From positions 124,001 to 188,000 of the forward strand of contig NZ_JACHLN010000001.1 of NCBI RefSeq assembly GCF_014204495.1: a stretch of DNA of 64,000 nt, written 5' to 3'. Below the pieces are notes generated by a model. The model was not told the DNA's origin. It searched no databases and was given only the letters and a program-made list of their open reading frames with translations. Both the position numbers and the translations under genes were made by a program. This document shows, piece after piece, positions 1-7,502 of the stretch. The number at the start of each line of letters is the position of its first letter. Position 1 is the first letter of the stretch. This DNA comes from Sphingomonas kyeonggiensis (GTDB lineage Bacteria; Pseudomonadota; Alphaproteobacteria; Sphingomonadales; Sphingomonadaceae).

Positions 1-3000
1 TGGAGACCTTCCAGGGCGAGGAGAGCCGCCGGATGCGGCTTGCCGTCATCAACGACGACATGCCCTTCCTCGTCGATTCGATCTCGGGCGCGATCGCGAC
101 CTATGACGTCGCCGTCCACCGCATCATCCACCCCGTGATTTCCGTCGAGCGCGATGGCGCCGGCAAGCTCCAGTCGATCGACGCCGGCAAGCGCGAATCG
201 ATGATCTATATCGAGATGGAGCGCGCCGATGCGCGCGCGCGCCGCAGCCTGGTCGTCGAGCTGGAGCGTACCCTCGCCCAGGTCCGCGACGCGGTGCATG
301 ACTGGCGCGCGCTGCAGAGCGCGATCGGCGCCGATGCCGCCACCGTCGGCGGGCGCGAGGGCGCCAAGCTGCTGCGCTGGTTCCAGGAAGGCGCGATGAC
401 CCTGCTCGCGCACGAGACCTGGACCGCGGGCGGCGACGTCGGCGACCAGCTCGGCCTCGCCCGGCACGAGCTCGACACCCCGATCCTCGCCGAGGCTTCG
501 CGCAAGGCGGCGGTGGAGTATTTCCGGAAGGGCGGCGAAGTGCCGCTACTGCTCAAGTCCAACTCGATCTCGCCGGTGCATCGCCGCGTGCCGCTCGACA
601 TCGTCGCGGTACCGATCCTCACCGGCAGCGACGTGACCGGCCTGTCGATCCATGCCGGCCTGTGGACCAGCGCCTCGCTGTTCGCCAATCCCGAGGACGT
701 GCCCGTGCTGCGCTCGCGGCTGGAAGGGCTGGAGCGCAAGTTCGGCTTCGATCCCAAGGGCCATACCGGCAAGGCGATGCAGCACGCGCTGACCGCGCTG
801 CCGCATGACCTGACCACCGCGTTCGACGCCGATTCGCTCGAGCATCTGGTGCTCACCTCGATGTCGGTCGCCGACCGGCCGCGTTCGAAGCTCGCGCTGG
901 TCAAGAGCCCGCTCGGCCGCCACCTGTTCGCGTTCGTCTGGCTGCCGCGCGACGAAGTCGGCACCACCCGGCGCGAGGCGATCGGCACGATGCTCGCCGA
1001 TGCCGCCAGCGCCAAGATCATCAACTGGTCGATCGCGCTCGAGGACGGCGAGGTCGCGCTGCTGCGCTACACGCTCGACCTGCGCGCCGGCGGAGTGATG
1101 CCCGACGCCGAGGCGCTCGACAACCAGCTCGAGCGGATGATGCGCGGCTGGGCGCCCGCGGTCGAAGCGGCGCTGCTCGACGATGCCGGCCCCACCGGCG
1201 CCACCCGCCTGACCCTGCGCTACGCCTCGGCCTTCCCGCCCGCCTACCGCACCACCTCGACTCCCGAGGAAGCCGCGCGCGACATCCTCCACCTCGCCCG
1301 CCTCGAAGGGCCGGGCGACCGCTCGGTGCGGATCACGCCGGTGGACGGCAAGCCCGGCGAGTACCGGGTGAAGCTCTACGCCCAGGGCGCCGCGCTCGCG
1401 CTGTCCGACGCGGTCCCCGCCTTCGAGAATTTCGGCTTCCGCGTGATCGAGGAAGTGCCGACCGAGCTCGCCGGCGGCGCCTTCGTTCATGACTTCGCCG
1501 TCTCGGCCACGGGGCTGAAGGGCGATACCGCGGTGATCGAGGACGCGCTCGCCGCCGTCCTCGCCGGCAATGCCGAGAACGACCTGTTCAACCGGCTGAT
1601 CGTCGAGAGCGGCATGAAGCCCGCCTCCGTCGTGCTGTTCCGCGCCTGGTTCCGCTATCTGCGCCAGACCGGCATGAACTACGGCATGGCCACGGTGGTC
1701 GACGCGCTGCGCCGCGCCCCCAACGTCGCGACTGCGCTGATCGAGCGCTTCGACGCCGCGCACAATCCGGCGCGCGCCGGCGACGATGCCGCGATCGAGG
1801 CGGCGGCCGCCGCGATCGAGACCGGCCTCGCCCAGGTCCAGGCGATCGACGACGATCGCATCCTGCGCACCATCCGCGGCGTCGTCCTCGCGACGCTCCG
1901 CACCAACGCCTATGCCCCCGCGGCAAGGGAAGCGCTGGCGTTCAAGCTCGATTCGGCCAAGGTGCCCGGCCTCCCCGCGCCGCTCCCCTGGCGCGAGATC
2001 TGGGTCTACAGCCCCCGCGTCGAGGGCATCCACCTGCGTGCCGGCCCGGTCGCGCGTGGCGGCCTGCGCTGGTCCGATCGCCGCGACGACTTCCGCACCG
2101 AGATCCTCGGCCTGATGAAGGCGCAGCGCGTGAAGAACGCGGTGATCGTGCCGACCGGCGCCAAGGGTGGCTTCTATCCCAAGCAGCTCCCCTCGCCGGC
2201 CACCGATCGTGACGCCTGGTTCGCCGAAGGCACCGAGAGCTACCGGATCTTCATCCGCACTTTGCTGTCGATCACCGACAACATCGTCTCGGGCGCGGTC
2301 GTCCACCCGGACAGCGTCCGCATCCTCGACGGCGAAGACCCCTATTTCGTGGTCGCCGCCGACAAGGGCACCGCGACCTTCTCCGACGTCGCCAATGCCA
2401 TCGCGATCGAGCGCAACTTCTGGCTGGGCGACGCCTTCGCCTCGGGCGGCTCGGTCGGCTATGACCACAAGGCGATGGGCATCACCGCCAAGGGCGCCTG
2501 GGTCTCGGTCCGCCGCCACTTCCTCGAGATGGGCACCGACATCCAGTCCGAGCCGGTCACCGTCGCCGGCTGCGGCGACATGTCGGGCGACGTGTTCGGC
2601 AACGGCATGCTGCTGTCCAAGGCGATCAAGCTGGTCGCCGCCTTCGACCACCGCCACATCTTCCTCGATCCCAACCCGGATCCCGCCACGTCGTGGGAAG
2701 AGCGCAACCGGATGTTCGCCCTGCCGCGCTCGAGCTGGGCGGACTACAACCCGGCGCTGATCTCCAAGGGCGGCGGCGTCTTCCCGCGCACCGAGAAGTC
2801 GATTCCTCTCTCGCCCGAGGTCCAGGCGCTGCTCGGCCTCACCGTCAGCGAGATCGATCCCGTCTCGCTGATCTCCGCGATCCTCAAGGCCCAGGTCGGC
2901 CTGCTCTGGTTCGGCGGCATCGGCACCTACATCAAGGCCGCGTCGGAAAGTAACGGCGAGGTCGGCGACCCGGCGAACGATCGCCTGCGCGTCAATGCCG

Positions 3001-4433
3001 AGCAGTTGCGCTGCAAGGCGGTGGGCGAAGGCGCGAACCTGGGGGTCACCCAGGCCGCGCGCATCGCCTTCGCGTCGCTCGGCGGCCGCATCAACACCGA
3101 CTTCATCGACAATTCGGCCGGCGTCGATTGCTCGGACAACGAGGTCAACATCAAGATCGCGCTCAACCGCGAGATGATCGAGGGCCGCCTCGAGTTCGAG
3201 GACCGCAACACGCTCCTCGCCTCGATGACCGACAATGTCGCGCACCTGGTGCTCGAGGATAACCGCCTGCAGACGCTCGCGCTCTCCTTCATGGAGAATG
3301 ACGGCTATGTCGCGCTGCCCTCCTATGTCCGCGTCATCGAGATCCTCGAAGGCTCGGGCCGCCTCGATCGCGCGGTCGAGGGGCTGGGCAGCAACGAGGA
3401 GCTGCTCCGCCGCGCCCAGGACAAGAACGGCCTCACCCGGCCCGAGCTGGCGGTGCTGCTCGCCTCGACCAAGCTGGCGCTGCAGGACGCGATCGAACAT
3501 GCCGATCTCGGCCAGGATCCGGCGCTGGAGGCCGATCTCCTCCACGCCTTCCCGCAGGCCATGCAGGATCGCTTCGCCAAGGCGATCGAGGAGCATCGCC
3601 TGCGCACCGAGATCATCGCGACCAAGCTCGCCAACCGCGTGATCAATCGCCTCGGCGTGCTCCACCCCTTCGAGCTTGCCGAAGAGGAAGGCGCGGCGAT
3701 GGCCGATATCGCGGCGATGTTCGTCGTCGCCGAGCGGCTGTTCTGCCTCCCCGCTTTGTGGGAAGCGGTCGAGACCGCCCCGATCAGCGAAGGCGCGCGC
3801 CTTGCGCTGCTCGACGAGATGGCGGTGGCGGTGCGCGGTCAGGTCGCCGATCTGCTCCGCGTCTCGCCGCCGGGCGCCAGCCCCGCCGAAGTGATCGCCC
3901 GCCTCAAGCCCGGCATCGATTCGCTCGACAAGGCCGCCAAGGGCCTGCTGCTCGACGAAGTTAAGGCGCAGTCGAACCGCATCTCGTCGCGGCTCGAAGC
4001 CGCCGGTGCGCCGGCCGAGCTGGTGGCGAAGGTGGTCAAGCTGTTCGAGCTCGACGGCGCGGTCGGCCTTGCCGATCTCAGTGTCCGCATGGGCACCGAC
4101 GTGACCGCGCTCACCCGCGCCTTCACGTCGCTCGGCCAGGCGCTCGGCCTCGACTGGGCCCAGTCGACCGCCGCGCGCATCACCACCGGCGATGTGTGGG
4201 AGCGCCTGCTGATCGCCGGGCTCGCCCGCGACTTCCAGCAGATCCGCCTCGACTTCCTCCATCGCGGCGAAAAGGGCGAGCCCCAGGCCGCGGTCGATGG
4301 CTGGCTCTCGGCCAATGCCCCGCGCGTCGAACAGTTCGCCGCGCTGGTCCGCCGCGCCCGCCAGTCTGCGGTGCCCAATGCCGCAATGCTCGCGCAGATC
4401 GCCGGCCAGGCCCGCGTGCTGCTGGGGCGGTAA
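1..4433 (+). CDS. gdhB: NAD-specific glutamate dehydrogenase, large form (5' end outside window)
   Basis: Oxidative deamination of glutamate to 2-oxoglutarate with NAD+ in the cytoplasm. The reading frame is open from the first bases of the window (residues ETFQGEESRR precede the first Met at 33), so the true start lies upstream. About 1,476 residues are visible; the family usually has about 1,550-1,620. Typical landmarks are an N-terminal regulatory part (DDMPFLVDS), the catalytic stretch GAKGGF at about 2160-2178, ATFSDVANAIA, and GGIGTYIKA near 2913-2940 in the dinucleotide-binding part. The stop TAA is followed by about 400 bases of repeats with no co-directional gene, so it is the last gene of its transcript. 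The gene symbol is used loosely; gdh2 would fit equally well. Confidence 0.95.
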   Translation, partial: ETFQGEESRRMRLAVINDDMPFLVDSISGAIATYDVAVHRIIHPVISVERDGAGKLQSIDAGKRESMIYIEMERADARARRSLVVELERTLAQVRDAVHDWRALQSAIGADAATVGGREGAKLLRWFQEGAMTLLAHETWTAGGDVGDQLGLARHELDTPILAEASRKAAVEYFRKGGEVPLLLKSNSISPVHRRVPLDIVAVPILTGSDVTGLSIHAGLWTSASLFANPEDVPVLRSRLEGLERKFGFDPKGHTGKAMQHALTALPHDLTTAFDADSLEHLVLTSMSVADRPRSKLALVKSPLGRHLFAFVWLPRDEVGTTRREAIGTMLADAASAKIINWSIALEDGEVALLRYTLDLRAGGVMPDAEALDNQLERMMRGWAPAVEAALLDDAGPTGATRLTLRYASAFPPAYRTTSTPEEAARDILHLARLEGPGDRSVRITPVDGKPGEYRVKLYAQGAALALSDAVPAFENFGFRVIEEVPTELAGGAFVHDFAVSATGLKGDTAVIEDALAAVLAGNAENDLFNRLIVESGMKPASVVLFRAWFRYLRQTGMNYGMATVVDALRRAPNVATALIERFDAAHNPARAGDDAAIEAAAAAIETGLAQVQAIDDDRILRTIRGVVLATLRTNAYAPAAREALAFKLDSAKVPGLPAPLPWREIWVYSPRVEGIHLRAGPVARGGLRWSDRRDDFRTEILGLMKAQRVKNAVIVPTGAKGGFYPKQLPSPATDRDAWFAEGTESYRIFIRTLLSITDNIVSGAVVHPDSVRILDGEDPYFVVAADKGTATFSDVANAIAIERNFWLGDAFASGGSVGYDHKAMGITAKGAWVSVRRHFLEMGTDIQSEPVTVAGCGDMSGDVFGNGMLLSKAIKLVAAFDHRHIFLDPNPDPATSWEERNRMFALPRSSWADYNPALISKGGGVFPRTEKSIPLSPEVQALLGLTVSEIDPVSLISAILKAQVGLLWFGGIGTYIKAASESNGEVGDPANDRLRVNAEQLRCKAVGEGANLGVTQAARIAFASLGGRINTDFIDNSAGVDCSDNEVNIKIALNREMIEGRLEFEDRNTLLASMTDNVAHLVLEDNRLQTLALSFMENDGYVALPSYVRVIEILEGSGRLDRAVEGLGSNEELLRRAQDKNGLTRPELAVLLASTKLALQDAIEHADLGQDPALEADLLHAFPQAMQDRFAKAIEEHRLRTEIIATKLANRVINRLGVLHPFELAEEEGAAMADIAAMFVVAERLFCLPALWEAVETAPISEGARLALLDEMAVAVRGQVADLLRVSPPGASPAEVIARLKPGIDSLDKAAKGLLLDEVKAQSNRISSRLEAAGAPAELVAKVVKLFELDGAVGLADLSVRMGTDVTALTRAFTSLGQALGLDWAQSTAARITTGDVWERLLIAGLARDFQQIRLDFLHRGEKGEPQAAVDGWLSANAPRVEQFAALVRRARQSAVPNAAMLAQIAGQARVLLGR

Positions 4434-4445
4434 AACTGTCCCCAG

Positions 4446-4473
4446 CTTCCCCTCCCTGCAAGGGGAGGGGAAG
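4446..4473. repeat. Short GC-rich hairpin after gdh
   Basis: Inverted repeat CTTCCCCTCC / GGAGGGGAAG around an 8-nt loop, 13 nt after the dehydrogenase stop. It resembles the arms of the 'CCCTCCC' repeat family seen at 37881-38032 and may act as a weak terminator or RNA-stabilising hairpin. It has no T-tract. Confidence 0.5.
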
Positions 4474-4495
4474 CCTTGCCACCGTGCCCCCCCAG

Positions 4496-4572
4496 TTCCC
4501 CGGCGAAAGCCGGGGCCCAGGTTTCTCTGCCGCATCGCTTGTTACCCTGGGCCCCGGCTTTCGCCGGGGAGC
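4496..4572. repeat. Composite inverted repeat, family A1
   Basis: Arms TTCCCCGGCGAAAGCCGGGG and the matching CCCCGGCTTTCGCCGGGGA flank a spacer containing TTTCTCTGCCG and CGCTTG. Each arm is itself a hairpin. The same arms and spacer recur at 25737-25815 (inverted) and 36212-36290. This is a REP/MITE-like intergenic element with no coding capacity. Confidence 0.8.
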
Positions 4573-4629
4573 AGCCAAGCAACCGCCAGAAGATCACGGC
4601 GCACCGCGCACGCGGCGTGCCCCCTCAAT

Positions 4630-4757
4630 CCTCCCCCGGAGGGGGAGGGGGACCGCCGCGAAGCGGTGGTGGAGGGGTAGCGCGCCTCAAGCTTCAAAGC
4701 CCGTGGAGAATACCCCTCCACCAGCTTCGCTGGTCCCCCTCCCCCTCCGGGGGAGGA
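4630..4757. repeat. Composite inverted repeat, family C
   Basis: Arms CCTCCCCCGGAGGGGGAGG and CCCTCCCCCTCCGGGGGAGG flank an inner hairpin CCGCCGCGAAGCGG and a spacer with GGTGGAGGGGTAGCGCGCC. The same arrangement recurs at 30774-30869. The gap 4434-4833 holds only this repeat, the two before it and the terminator at 4774-4816; no gene is evident. Confidence 0.75.
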
Positions 4758-4773
4758 CTGACAAAAACACCCA

Positions 4774-4816
4774 AAGAAAAAGCCCGGCCGGTCCTTCGGG
4801 ACCGACCGGGCTTTTC
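4774..4816 (-). terminator. Rho-independent terminator of the 39-aa membrane protein gene
   Basis: Stem GCCCGG(T)CGGTCC around a CGAA loop, followed on the minus strand by CTTTTTCTTTG. The one imperfect pair is a U-G wobble only when read on the minus strand and an A-C mismatch on the plus strand, so minus is the better direction. It lies about 18 nt after the stop of the small minus-strand gene at 4834. Confidence 0.75.
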
Positions 4817-4833
4817 TATTGCAGACCGGAAAA

Positions 4834-4953
4834 TCAGGCCTTGTCGACGCGCCGCGCCGGCGGCGTACTCCGCAAGATCAGGTACATGCCCCCCAGGCAA
4901 GCCGAAACACCCACCACGCAAACCACTGCCAGGCCGAGATAAAGTGCCGACAT
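4834..4953 (-). CDS. Small single-pass membrane protein, 39 aa, unknown function
   Basis: Starts at the ATG at 4953, preceded on the minus strand by GGGAGGACTGG, a strong ribosome binding site at normal spacing. The product begins MSALYLGLAVVCVVGVSACL, continues GGMYLILRS and ends PPARRVDKA. It is one hydrophobic helix with a basic C-terminal tail, so the C-terminus is probably cytoplasmic. An intrinsic terminator follows at once, giving a compact single-gene unit. A longer in-frame extension to 5040 exists, but its residues look non-coding. I do not recognise a family. The size and layout resemble small regulatory or stabilising subunits of membrane complexes; that is inference only. Confidence 0.65.
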   Translation of the reverse strand: MSALYLGLAVVCVVGVSACLGGMYLILRSTPPARRVDKA

Positions 4954-5233
4954 CCAGTCCTCCCAAGTCTTTATCTGGAAGGAAGCTGCGTAATTTCTTG
5001 AAGAACGGCAAGAAACATTCGTAGCTGCATTGCAACGCAATTATGCTGCAACTGCGAAATAACCGGCCTCGCCGTATCGATACGAGACAGGGACTCCGGG
5101 CCATCTTGGGCGGCGCCCGCGCACCCGCAAACGGCGCAGAATCAATCGCTCCCCGCGCCTTCCCGGGTTTGCAATTGCGAATCGTTCTCGTTATCGCGCC
5201 GTAATCGAATCGAACCGGAATCGCTCACCCAAG
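4954..5233. other. Intergenic region between divergent genes
   Basis: This 280-base stretch holds the promoters of the small minus-strand gene and of the PepSY operon. I see no gene. It contains several short AT-rich runs (for example near 4990-5060) and the Fur-box-like sequence at 5175-5195. Confidence 0.5.
5175..5195 (+). promoter_or_regulatory. Candidate Fur box of the PepSY-DUF2271-DUF4198-apbE operon
   Basis: TTGCGAAT-CG-TTCTCGTTATC matches the common proteobacterial Fur-site form TTGCGAATGATTCTCATTATC at 18 of 21 positions. It lies 39 bp upstream of the first ATG of the operon, where a repressor would block transcription. The match is made by eye against known Fur-site patterns. Confidence 0.6.
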
Positions 5234-5893
5234 ATGCACGCCCCCTCCGCCCAGGCAGAAGAACTGGCCAAGGCCAAAGCCAAGCGCGCCCGCAAGAGCT
5301 TCTGGCTGAAGCAGCTGCATACCTGGCACTGGATGAGCTCGGCGATCAGCCTGATCGGCCTGCTGCTGTTCGCGATCACCGGCTTCACCCTCAATCACGC
5401 CGCGGACATCGAGGGCTCGCCCAAGTCGGTCGAGCATGCCGTCCAGCTGCCCGCGCCGCTGCTCGCCAAGGTAAAGGCGGACGACCTGCCCGACGCCAAG
5501 AAGCCGATCCCGGCCGATGTCGCCAAATGGGTGCAGGACCAGGTCAAGATCGACGCGAGCGGCACCGCCGAATGGTCGGCCGGCGAAATCTATCTCGCCA
5601 AGCCGCGCCCCGGCGGCGACGCCTGGATCTCGATCGACCGCGATACCGGCGCCGTCACCAGCGAGAACAGCTCGCGCGGCTGGATCGCCTATCTCAACGA
5701 CCTCCACAAGGGCCGCAATTCCGGCGGCTGGTGGAAGCTGTTCATCGACGTCTTCGTCTTCGCCTGCCTCGTCTTCACGCTCACCGGACTGGTGCTGCTG
5801 TGGATGCATTCGAAGCATCGCAAGAGCACCTGGCCGATCGTCATCGCCGGCCTCGTCATCCCGGCGCTCATCGCCATTTTCCTGATCCACTAG
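5234..5893 (+). CDS. PepSY-associated transmembrane protein
   Basis: A 219-residue inner-membrane protein: a basic N-terminus (AKAKAKRARKSFW), a first membrane helix at about 34-54, a periplasmic PepSY-like part at about 60-165, and two more helices at about 168-191 and 200-218. The motifs QLHTWHW (29-33), TGFTLNH (49-55) and LHKGRNSGGWW (157-167) are typical of PepSY_TM proteins, and the His residues near the membrane are possible haem ligands. It is first in an operon with DUF2271, DUF4198 and ApbE genes behind a Fur-like site. Related proteins are linked to ferric-siderophore reduction or membrane electron transfer; the exact substrate is unknown. Confidence 0.85.
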   Translation: MHAPSAQAEELAKAKAKRARKSFWLKQLHTWHWMSSAISLIGLLLFAITGFTLNHAADIEGSPKSVEHAVQLPAPLLAKVKADDLPDAKKPIPADVAKWVQDQVKIDASGTAEWSAGEIYLAKPRPGGDAWISIDRDTGAVTSENSSRGWIAYLNDLHKGRNSGGWWKLFIDVFVFACLVFTLTGLVLLWMHSKHRKSTWPIVIAGLVIPALIAIFLIH

Positions 5894-5907
5894 GGGAGCC
5901 CAAGTCC

Positions 5908-6435
5908 ATGCAGTATCGCATCACCGGCCTCACGCTCGTCGCGATCGGCGGAGCGGGCCTGCCCACCGCCGCCGGCGCGCAGACCATCGATCTATCGGTC
6001 ACCATTCCGCAGATGAAGGTCGCCGAATATCACCGCCCCTATGTCGCGGTGTGGCTGGAGAAGGAGGGCGCCGCCCCCCGCACGCTCCAGGTCTGGTATG
6101 ATTTCGACGGCCGCAGCGCCGAGGGCGCCGGCACCAAGTGGCTGCGCGACATGCGCCAGTGGTGGCGCGTGGTCGGCCGCGGCATGAGCTTCCCGGCCGA
6201 CGGCGTCACCGGCGCCACCAAGGGCGCGGGCACCCACAAGATCGCGCTGGTCGGCGGCAAGGGCGCAACGCCCGCGCTCGCGCCCGGCAACTACAAGCTG
6301 CTGGTCGAGGCTGCGCGCGAAGTGGGCGGGCGCGAAGTCGTCAGCGTGCCCTTCACCTGGAACGGCAAGGCCGTCACCGCCACCGGCAAGGGCGCGAGCG
6401 AGCTCGGTGCCGTCACCGTCTCGATCAAGCGCTGA
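5908..6435 (+). CDS. DUF2271 periplasmic protein with an ApbE flavinylation motif
   Basis: Start chosen at the ATG at 5908, after the PepSY gene stop (5893) and a GGGGAG ribosome site; a longer upstream frame is a shadow of the PepSY gene. The product has 175 residues with a signal peptide of about 24 residues (AAGAQT). Family DUF2271. Residues 98-104 read DGVTGAT, which fits the ApbE target pattern D-x-x-T/S-G-A-T; by analogy with NqrC and RnfG, T104 would carry covalent FMN. Conserved tryptophans and aspartates include LQVWYDFDG (60-68) and WLRDMRQWW (78-86). With ApbE three genes downstream, this is probably a periplasmic FMN-carrying electron carrier. The FMN attachment is inference. Confidence 0.85.
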   Translation: MQYRITGLTLVAIGGAGLPTAAGAQTIDLSVTIPQMKVAEYHRPYVAVWLEKEGAAPRTLQVWYDFDGRSAEGAGTKWLRDMRQWWRVVGRGMSFPADGVTGATKGAGTHKIALVGGKGATPALAPGNYKLLVEAAREVGGREVVSVPFTWNGKAVTATGKGASELGAVTVSIKR

Positions 6436-6455
6436 TATCAAGGGGGAATAGAGAC

Positions 6456-7391
6456 ATGAACTTCCGCAAGCCGCTTCTCGCCGCAGCCGCCGTCATCGCG
6501 ATCGCCGCGCCCGCCGCCATCGCGCATCGCCAGTGGATGCTGCCGAGCTCGACCACCGTCTCGGGCACCGATAACTGGGTGACCGTCGATGCCGCCGTGT
6601 CGAACGACCTGTTCTTCTTCGATCACCAGCCGATGCGCGCCGTGCCGGCGGTGACCCAGCCCGACGGCACCGAGGGCAAGGTCGAGAACCACAATGTCGG
6701 CCGCTTCCGCGCCACCTTCGACCTGCACCTGACCCAGCAGGGCACCTACAAGGTCGCCGTGGTCAATGAAGGCGTGTTCGGCAGCTATGTGCTGAACGGC
6801 GAGCGCAAGATGCTGCCGCGCGGCACCAACACCGCCAATCTCGCCGCCGCGATCCCGGCCGGCGCCACCGATGTCCAGACCGCCGAGAATGTCTCGCGCA
6901 ACGAGATCTTCATCACCCAGGGCGCGCCGACCAACACGGTGTTCAAGGCCAGCGGCAAGGGCATCGAGCTGGTGCCGATCACCCACCCGAACGACCTGGT
7001 CACCAATGAGCCCGGCAACTTCCAGTTCCTCAAGAACGGCAAGCCCGGCGCCGGCCTCAGCGTCACCGTCATCCCCGGCGGCATCCGTTATCGCGACGCG
7101 CTGCACGAGCAGGTCCTCAAGACCGATGCCGAGGGCAAGGTCTCGATCAAGTGGGGCCAGCCCGGCATGTACTGGGTGATGGTCAACGAAGGCGGCGAGC
7201 GCGGCGAAGGCCCGGGCGCCGGTGGTCCGGGCGGCGGCCAGGGCGGCCCGCGTCCGCAGCCGGCTCCGGGCGCTGCCCCGGCCGCTCCCGGTGGCCCGCA
7301 GGCCGGCCCGGGCGGTCCCGGCGGTCGTCCGATGGGCCCGGTCCGCGCCCGGGTGAGCTATGTCACCACCCTCGAAGTGCTGGCGCCGTAG
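6456..7391 (+). CDS. DUF4198 (NikM/CbiK-like) exported protein
   Basis: 311 residues from the ATG at 6456, with AGGGGG upstream. The signal peptide ends about AIAPAAIA-HRQWM, so the mature protein would begin with His24; an N-terminal His followed by HxxW is characteristic of DUF4198 proteins and could bind a metal. A beta-rich DUF4198 domain spans about 24-240. A Gly/Pro-rich low-complexity stretch (about 246-296) precedes the last strand (RARVSYVTTLEVLAP). It lies in the operon between the DUF2271 and apbE genes. Family members are associated with metal (Ni, Co, Fe) uptake or extracytosolic redox clusters; the substrate here is not known. Confidence 0.8.
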   Translation: MNFRKPLLAAAAVIAIAAPAAIAHRQWMLPSSTTVSGTDNWVTVDAAVSNDLFFFDHQPMRAVPAVTQPDGTEGKVENHNVGRFRATFDLHLTQQGTYKVAVVNEGVFGSYVLNGERKMLPRGTNTANLAAAIPAGATDVQTAENVSRNEIFITQGAPTNTVFKASGKGIELVPITHPNDLVTNEPGNFQFLKNGKPGAGLSVTVIPGGIRYRDALHEQVLKTDAEGKVSIKWGQPGMYWVMVNEGGERGEGPGAGGPGGGQGGPRPQPAPGAAPAAPGGPQAGPGGPGGRPMGPVRARVSYVTTLEVLAP

Positions 7392-7413
7392 TTCCAGCCC
7401 CTTCCTTTTTCTC

Positions 7414-7493
7414 GTCATCCCCGCGCAGGCGGGGATCCAGGGTCACGAGCGAGCCGCTATCCGGCTCTGGATCCCCGCCTGCGCGGGGATGAC
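7414..7493. repeat. Composite inverted repeat, family B
   Basis: Arms GTCATCCCCGCGCAGGCGGG (continuing GATCCAG) and the matching CTGGATCCCCGCCTGCGCGG (continuing GGATGAC) face each other. A second copy lies at 29486-29621. It occupies nearly the whole gap between the DUF4198 gene and apbE and ends 9 nt before the apbE start. Confidence 0.8.
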
Positions 7494-7502
7494 GGTGAAG
7501 CA

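Noticed and set aside
546..4535. A 1,329-codon open frame on the minus strand opposite glutamate dehydrogenase
   Set aside because: It is antisense to a gene with clear homology and is repetitive in Asp/Gly/Arg/Glu; long antisense frames are common in very GC-rich coding DNA.
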